Source: Mytilus edulis (taxonomy: Eukaryota > Mollusca > Bivalvia > Mytilida > Mytilidae). From it: 64,000 bases of DNA. Where the stretch lies: contig NC_092354.1 of the NCBI RefSeq assembly GCF_963676685.1, positions 19,164,746 to 19,228,745 of the forward strand, given 5' to 3'. Both the position numbers and the translations under genes were made by a program. Position 1 is the stretch's first letter. Each line of letters starts with the position of its first letter. Under the pieces are notes generated by a model that was not told where the DNA came from, made no database searches, and worked only from the letters and a program-made list of their open reading frames with translations. Of the stretch, positions 58,951-64,000 are shown piece by piece.

Positions 58951-60736
58951 TATAGGTTTTGTTCTGATTATTATTATTTTTTTTTTTTTTCTTCCTCCTA
59001 ACTTTTTTCTTGCGTATTATTGATGTTTCAAAAGATGTCGCTTAGATATTTGGAATATGATATCGTAAAGTTTATACGCTTTAAAAATTGACAAAGGCGT
59101 AACTAAAAACTTTACGTTGTGAGAGTTATTTCCCCAAACACTGTTTTTCTTGGGGCCACTACTCCTTCGCAACCGTAAAAGATAACGACGAATTTATTTT
59201 ACCAAATTGCTCGTTACATCTTCAGGATTAGGATTTTAATTTTAACCGAAGCTATCCGGAAACTCCATATGAGAGTTATCCCCCCTTTTGTATATGATAT
59301 AAGTGATATGCATTTCTAACTGGTAAACCATAAGTGATAGAGACCTAGGGTCTTTTGATTTAAGATCCTTGGTTCAAAAAAATTAAAATTAAGTCAAGGT
59401 CAAAGGTCAAGGTCAAATTCTAAATTTTGATTTTGGCTTATTTTCACTTATTTTCATTAACCTTATAAGATATGGACAAATTATTTTTACTAAATTGTTA
59501 GTTGCGACATGTCGTAACTTATAAATTTTGGTTAAAAGGGTGTGTAGACAAATAATTGGAGTTTTCGCCCCTCATATATTTAGAATTATGTGTAAAGTTA
59601 TATTACTCATGCACCATACATATTAAGGAACTAGTGTCTTTTGATTTGAGATGTTTAGTCTATGACCTTGAAAGTGAGGTCAAGGTCATAGGATAATTGG
59701 ACGTTCTGGATTTTGACCTTTGCTCGAAATTCATATTTATACATCATTTAGCCATAGGAACTGACATTTTCAACTGAATTTTAATATTTTCATATCAAAA
59801 TAGATCCTTATTGGTTGAATTGTTCTCTGAACAATTGGTTTTTAATTATTATTATTTTTTTTTTTTTTTTTTTTCCGCCTAAATTTTTTCTTGCGTAGTA
59901 TTGATGTTTCAAAAGATGTCGCTTAAATATTTGGAATATGATGTCGTATAGTTAATGCGCTTTAAAAATTTACAACTGCGTAACAAAATACTTTACGTTG
60001 TAAGAGTTATCTCCCCAAACACTGTTTTTCTTGTGGACACTTCTCCTTCGCAACCGTAAAAGATTACGACAAATTTATTTTACTAAATTGCTCGTTACTT
60101 CCTAAGGATTAGGATATTCATTGTATCGAAGCTATCCAGAGACTCCATATGAGAGTTATTTCCCCTTATGCATTTGATATAGGTGATATGCGTTTCTAAC
60201 TGGTAAACCATCAGTGATATTGGCCTTGGGTCTTTGGATTTAAGTTCCGTGGTCAAAAAAATAAAATAAGGTCACGGTCAAAGATCAAGGTCATATTCTA
60301 AATTTTGATTTTGGCTAATTTTCTCTTATTTTCAACAACCGTGAAAGATATTGACAAATTATTTTTACTAAATTGTTAGTTGCGACAAGTTGTAACTTAT
60401 AAATTTTGGTTGGAAGGGTGCGTAAACAATAAATGAGAGTTTTCGCCCATCTTATATTGAAAATCATGCCTAAAGTGATATAACTCATTAACCATAAATA
60501 TTACAGACCTAGGGTCTTTTTATTTGAGGTCCTTGGTTGGTGACCTTGAAATTAAGGTCAAGGTCAAGGTTAATAGGACGTTCTAGATTTTGACCTTTGC
60601 TTTAATATCATATTTATACATTATAAAGTCATAGGAACTGACATTTTAGATTGATTTATAATATTTTGATAATAAAATAGATCTTTACTTGTGGAAAGAC
60701 CTTCGATTGTTCTTTGAACAATTGGTTTTTAATTAT

Positions 60737-60822
60737 TAGGGCTTTCCACCTTTCCGTGGAAAGACCTATAGGTTTTGTTCTGATTATTATTAGGTCTTTC
60801 CACTTTTCCGTGGAAAGACCTA
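60737..60822. repeat. Two consecutive hairpin units at a unit border
   Basis: GGGCTTTCCACCTTTCCGTG, then GAAAGACCT and, 54 bp on, AGGTCTTTCCACTTTTCCGTG, then GAAAGACCT, joined by the standard spacer with one extra ATT. Looks like the seed of an array such as 51874-52635. Confidence 0.9.
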
Positions 60823-62525
60823 TTGATTTTGTTCTGATTATTATTATTTTTCTTCTTCCGCCTAAATTTTTTTCTTGCGTAGTTTTGTTGTTTCATAAGA
60901 TGTCGCTTAGATATTTGAAATATGATATTGTATAGTTTATATGCTTTAAAAATTTACAACCGCGTAACAAAATACTTTACGTTGTAAGAGTTATCTCCCC
61001 AAACACTGTTTTTCTTTTGGCCATTACTCCTTCGCAACCGTAAAAGATTACGACAAATTTATTTTACTAAATTGCTCGTTATATCTTCAGGATTAGGATA
61101 TTCATTTGGACCGAAGCTTTAGGGAGACTCCATATGAGAGTTATTCCCCCTTTTCCATTTAATTAAGTGATATGCATTTCTAAATGGTAAATCATAAGTG
61201 ATAGAGACATAGGGTCTTTAGATTTGAGGTCATTGGTCCAAAATATTAAAAAGTAGGTCAAGGTCAAAGGTCAAGGTCATATTCTAAATTTTGATTTTGG
61301 CTTATTTTCACTTCTTTTCAAATACCGTATGACATATTGACAAATAATTGTTCATAAATTGTTAGTTGGGACATTACCTTACTTGTATATTTTGGTTGAA
61401 AGGGTGTGCATACAATAAAAGGGAGTTTTTGTCATTCTTACATTTACAATTACACGTAAAGTGGTATTACTCATTAACCAAACATATTAAAGACCTAGGG
61501 TCTTTTGATTTAAGGTCCTTGGTTTGTGACCTTGAAATCGAAGTCAGGTCATAGGTTAATAGGACGTTCTATATTTTGACCTTTGCTTTAAATCCATATA
61601 AATACATCACAAAGCCATAGGAACTAACATTTTAAACTGATTTTTCAAATTTCGATATCAAAATAGATCTTTACTAGTGGAAAGACCTTCAATTGTTCTC
61701 TGAACAATTGGTTTTCAATTTATTTTTTTTTTCTTCCGCCTAAATTTTTTTCTTGCGTAGTATTGATGTTTCAAAAGATGTCGCTTAGATATTTGGAATA
61801 TGATGTCGTATAGTTTATACGCTTTAAAAATTGACAACTGCGTAACAAAATACTTTACGTTGTAAGAGTTATCTCCTCAAACACTGTTTTTCTTGTGGCC
61901 ACTACTCCTTCGCAACTGTAAAAGATTACGACAAATTTATTTTACCAAATTGCTCGTTACTTCTTCAGGATTAGGATATTCATTTGGACCGAAGCTATAT
62001 TGCGACTCCATATGAGAGTTATTTCCCCTTATGCATTTGATATAAGTGTAATGCGTTTCTAACTGGTAAACCATCAGTGATATAGGCCTAGGGTCTTTGG
62101 ATTTAAGTTCCTTGGTCCAAAAAAATGAAAATAAGGTCAAGGTCAAAGGTCAAGGTCATATTCTAAATTTTGATTTCGGCTTATTTTCTCATATTTTCAA
62201 CAACCATGAAAGATATTGACAAATTATTTTTACTAAATTGTTAGTTGCGACATGTTGTAACTTATAAATATTGGTTGGAAGGGTGTGTTAACAATAAATG
62301 AGAGTTTTTGCCCATCTTATATTTAAAATCATGCCTAAAGTGATATAACTCATTAACCATACATATTACAGATCTAGGGTCTTTTTATTTGAGGTCCTTG
62401 GTTGGTGACCATGAAATTGAGGTCAAGGTCAAAGGTTAATAGGACGTTCTAGCTTTTGACCTTTGCTTTAAATTCATATTTATACATCATAAAGTCATAG
62501 GAACTGACATTTTAGATTCATTTTT

Positions 62526-63577
62526 GTCGAGCCTGCAACTTTTGTTGCAGAAAGCTCGACATAGGGATAGTGATCCGGCGGCGGCGGCGTTAGCTTACTT
62601 CTTAAAAGGTTTATAATTTAGAAGATGAAAGACCTGGATGCTTCATACTTTGTATATAGATGCCTCATGTTACGAAGTTTCCGTCAGTCACATGTCCAAT
62701 GTCCTTGACCTCATTTTCATGGTTCAGTGACCACTTGAAAAACAAGTTCAGAATTTTTGTAATGTTGAATTCTCTCTTATTATAAGTAATAGGATAACTA
62801 TATTTGGTATGTGCATACCTTGCAAGGTCCTCATGCCCGTCAGGCAGTTTTCACTTGACCTCGACTTCATTTCATGGATCAATGAACAAGGTTAAGTTTT
62901 GGTGGTCAAGTCCATATCTCAGATACTATAAGCAATAGGGCTAATATATTTGGTGTATGGAAGGACTGCAAGGTGTACATGTCCAACTGGCAGGTGTCAT
63001 CTGACCTTGACCTCATTTTCATGGTTCAGTGGTTATAGTTAAGTTTTTGTGTTTTGGTCTGTTTTTCTCATACTTTATGCAATAGGTCTACTATATTTGT
63101 TGTATGGCATGATTGTAAGGTGTACATGTCTAGTGGGCAGATCTCATCTGACCTTGACCTCATTTTCATGGTTCAGTGGTCAAAGTTAAGTTTTTAAGTT
63201 TTGGTCTTTTTTATCTAATTTTATATGCCAAAGGTAAACTATATTTGGTGTATGGAAATATATTATGATCTATATGTCAGTCCCGCAGTTTTTATTTGAC
63301 CATGACCTCAAGTTTTTGTGTTTTGGTCTATTTTTCTTAAACTATAAGTAATAGGTCAACTACATTTGTTGTATGGAAGCTTTGTTAGCTGTACATGTCT
63401 GCCTGGCATGGTTCATCTGACCTTGACCTCATTTTCATGGTTCGTTGGTCTTTGTTTAGCTATCTTGGTTAATGTTAAGTTTATGTGACAGTTGTAATAA
63501 AGCTTTATACTTAGGACTATCAACATAATATCAATGATTAATAAAGAAGGCGAGACATTTCAGTGTGTGCACTCTTG
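62526..63577. mobile_element. Element with cruciform-like end nested in an AGGTCA unit
   Basis: It interrupts a unit between GATTCATTTTT and TTAATATTTTGATAAT. It begins with a strong hairpin: GTCGAGC and CTGCAAC on one side, GTTGCAG, an AAA bulge and GCTCGAC on the other, around TTTT (62526-62560). Then comes a CGGCGGCGGCGG tract (about 62577) and five or six subunits of roughly 147 bp with GACCTTGACCTCATTTTCATG (about 62706, 63003, 63150, 63420; diverged ones near 62860 and 63298). It ends near ACTCTTG. No coding capacity. Confidence 0.8.
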
Positions 63578-64000
63578 TTAATATTTTGATAATAAAATAG
63601 GTCTTTACTTGTGGAAAGACCTTCAATTGTTCTTTGAACAATTGGTTTTTAATTCTCTGAACAATTGGTTTTTAGTTATATTTTTTTTTTTCTTTTGCCT
63701 TATTTTTTTTCTTGCGTAGTATTGTTGTTTCATAAGATGTCGCTTACAATTTGGAGTATGATATCACATAGTTTATTCGCTTTAAAAATTTACAACTGCA
63801 TAACAAAATACTTTACGTTGTAAGAGTTATCTCCTCAAACACTGTTTTTCTTGTGGCCACTACTCCTTGGCAACTGTGAAAGATTACGACAAATTTTTTT
63901 TACCAAATTTCTTGTTACATTAGGATAAGGATTTTAATTTTGACCGAAGCTATCCGGAGTCTCCAAATGAGAGTTGTTCCCCCTTATGTATTTGATATAA

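Larger units (their letters stand above)
53404..64000 (+). repeat. Head-to-tail cluster of 11 ~880-bp AGGTCA-type units
   Basis: The marker CACTGTTTTTCTT occurs at 53456, 54671, 55551, 56439, 57326, 58203, 59139, 60020, 61004, 61882 and 63840. Normal spacing is 877-888 bp. Larger gaps reflect an internal 287-bp duplication (unit 1), extra hairpins (59, 61 kb) or a nested element (last gap). Each unit carries in order CTTCCGCCTAAATTTTT, TGTGGCCACTACTCCTTCGC, CCATATGAGAGTTATT, GAGACCTAGGGTCTT, an AGGTCA cluster, GTTAGTTGCGACATG, a second GACCTAGGGTCTT, a second AGGTCA cluster, AAGCCATAGGAACTGACATT, and GGAAAGACCTTCAATTGTTC closing with a CAATTGTTC/GAACAATTG hairpin. Divergence between most units is about 5-15% by eye. 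No protein is encoded. The array runs off the right edge. Confidence 0.93.

Overview
The window reads as nuclear DNA from a bivalve mollusc, most likely a mussel (Mytilus-like). It is AT-rich and intron-bearing, has almost no long open frames, and is packed with repeat families I associate from general knowledge with mussel genomes: the family ending in ACCACATCTTCTTA, the AGGTCA-rich units, the SINE tail around CCACTGGACGTTAA, and the hairpin AGCTCAC..GTGAGCT. No database search was possible, so the species is an inference.

Layout. 1-9574: nine near-identical copies of a 1067-bp satellite. 9787-10643: one inverted copy of the AGGTCA-type repeat that fills the right end. 10.6-13.7 kb: unannotated DNA with two palindromes and a tRNA-like SINE head. 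13.7-18.64 kb: a nearly complete minus-strand LINE with an endonuclease/reverse-transcriptase ORF2 split by one frameshift, a 3 x 123-bp inter-ORF repeat, and the esterase-like C-terminal part of ORF1. 19.47-20.07 kb: a frameshifted minus-strand gene relic. 21.5-23.2 kb: an element built of about 161-bp repeats. 23.55-23.86 kb: a Harbinger-like MITE. 24.85-27.70 kb: a 2.85-kb element with about 110-bp terminal inverted repeats (TIRs) and a 5-bp target duplication. 28.13-29.49 kb: a foldback element with a 6-bp target duplication, nested in an older repeat. 30.4 and 31.5-31.9 kb: retroelement relics.

32.8-49.2 kb holds two large TIR-bounded insertions almost back to back. The first (32845-42921, 10,077 bp) has identical 322-bp TIRs and a 7-bp target duplication, and contains a candidate P-loop NTPase first exon and a candidate terminal exon on the opposite strand. 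The second (42953-49222) has perfect 41-bp TIRs and holds a decayed LINE, a MITE and SINE-like repeats. Subtracting both leaves two copies of one 68-bp leader-exon sequence only about 1.26 kb apart.

49.8-51.8 kb holds the one convincing intact host gene: a leader exon, an intron, and a single coding exon for a 152-residue protein I do not recognise. 68 bp past its stop begins a 15-unit, 51-bp tandem array of perfect hairpins. From 53.4 kb to the end there are 11 head-to-tail copies of an approximately 880-bp unit that carries AGGTCA half-site clusters, hairpins and nested insertions. Most other open frames are artefacts of repeats whose period is a multiple of three, or of AT-rich chance.
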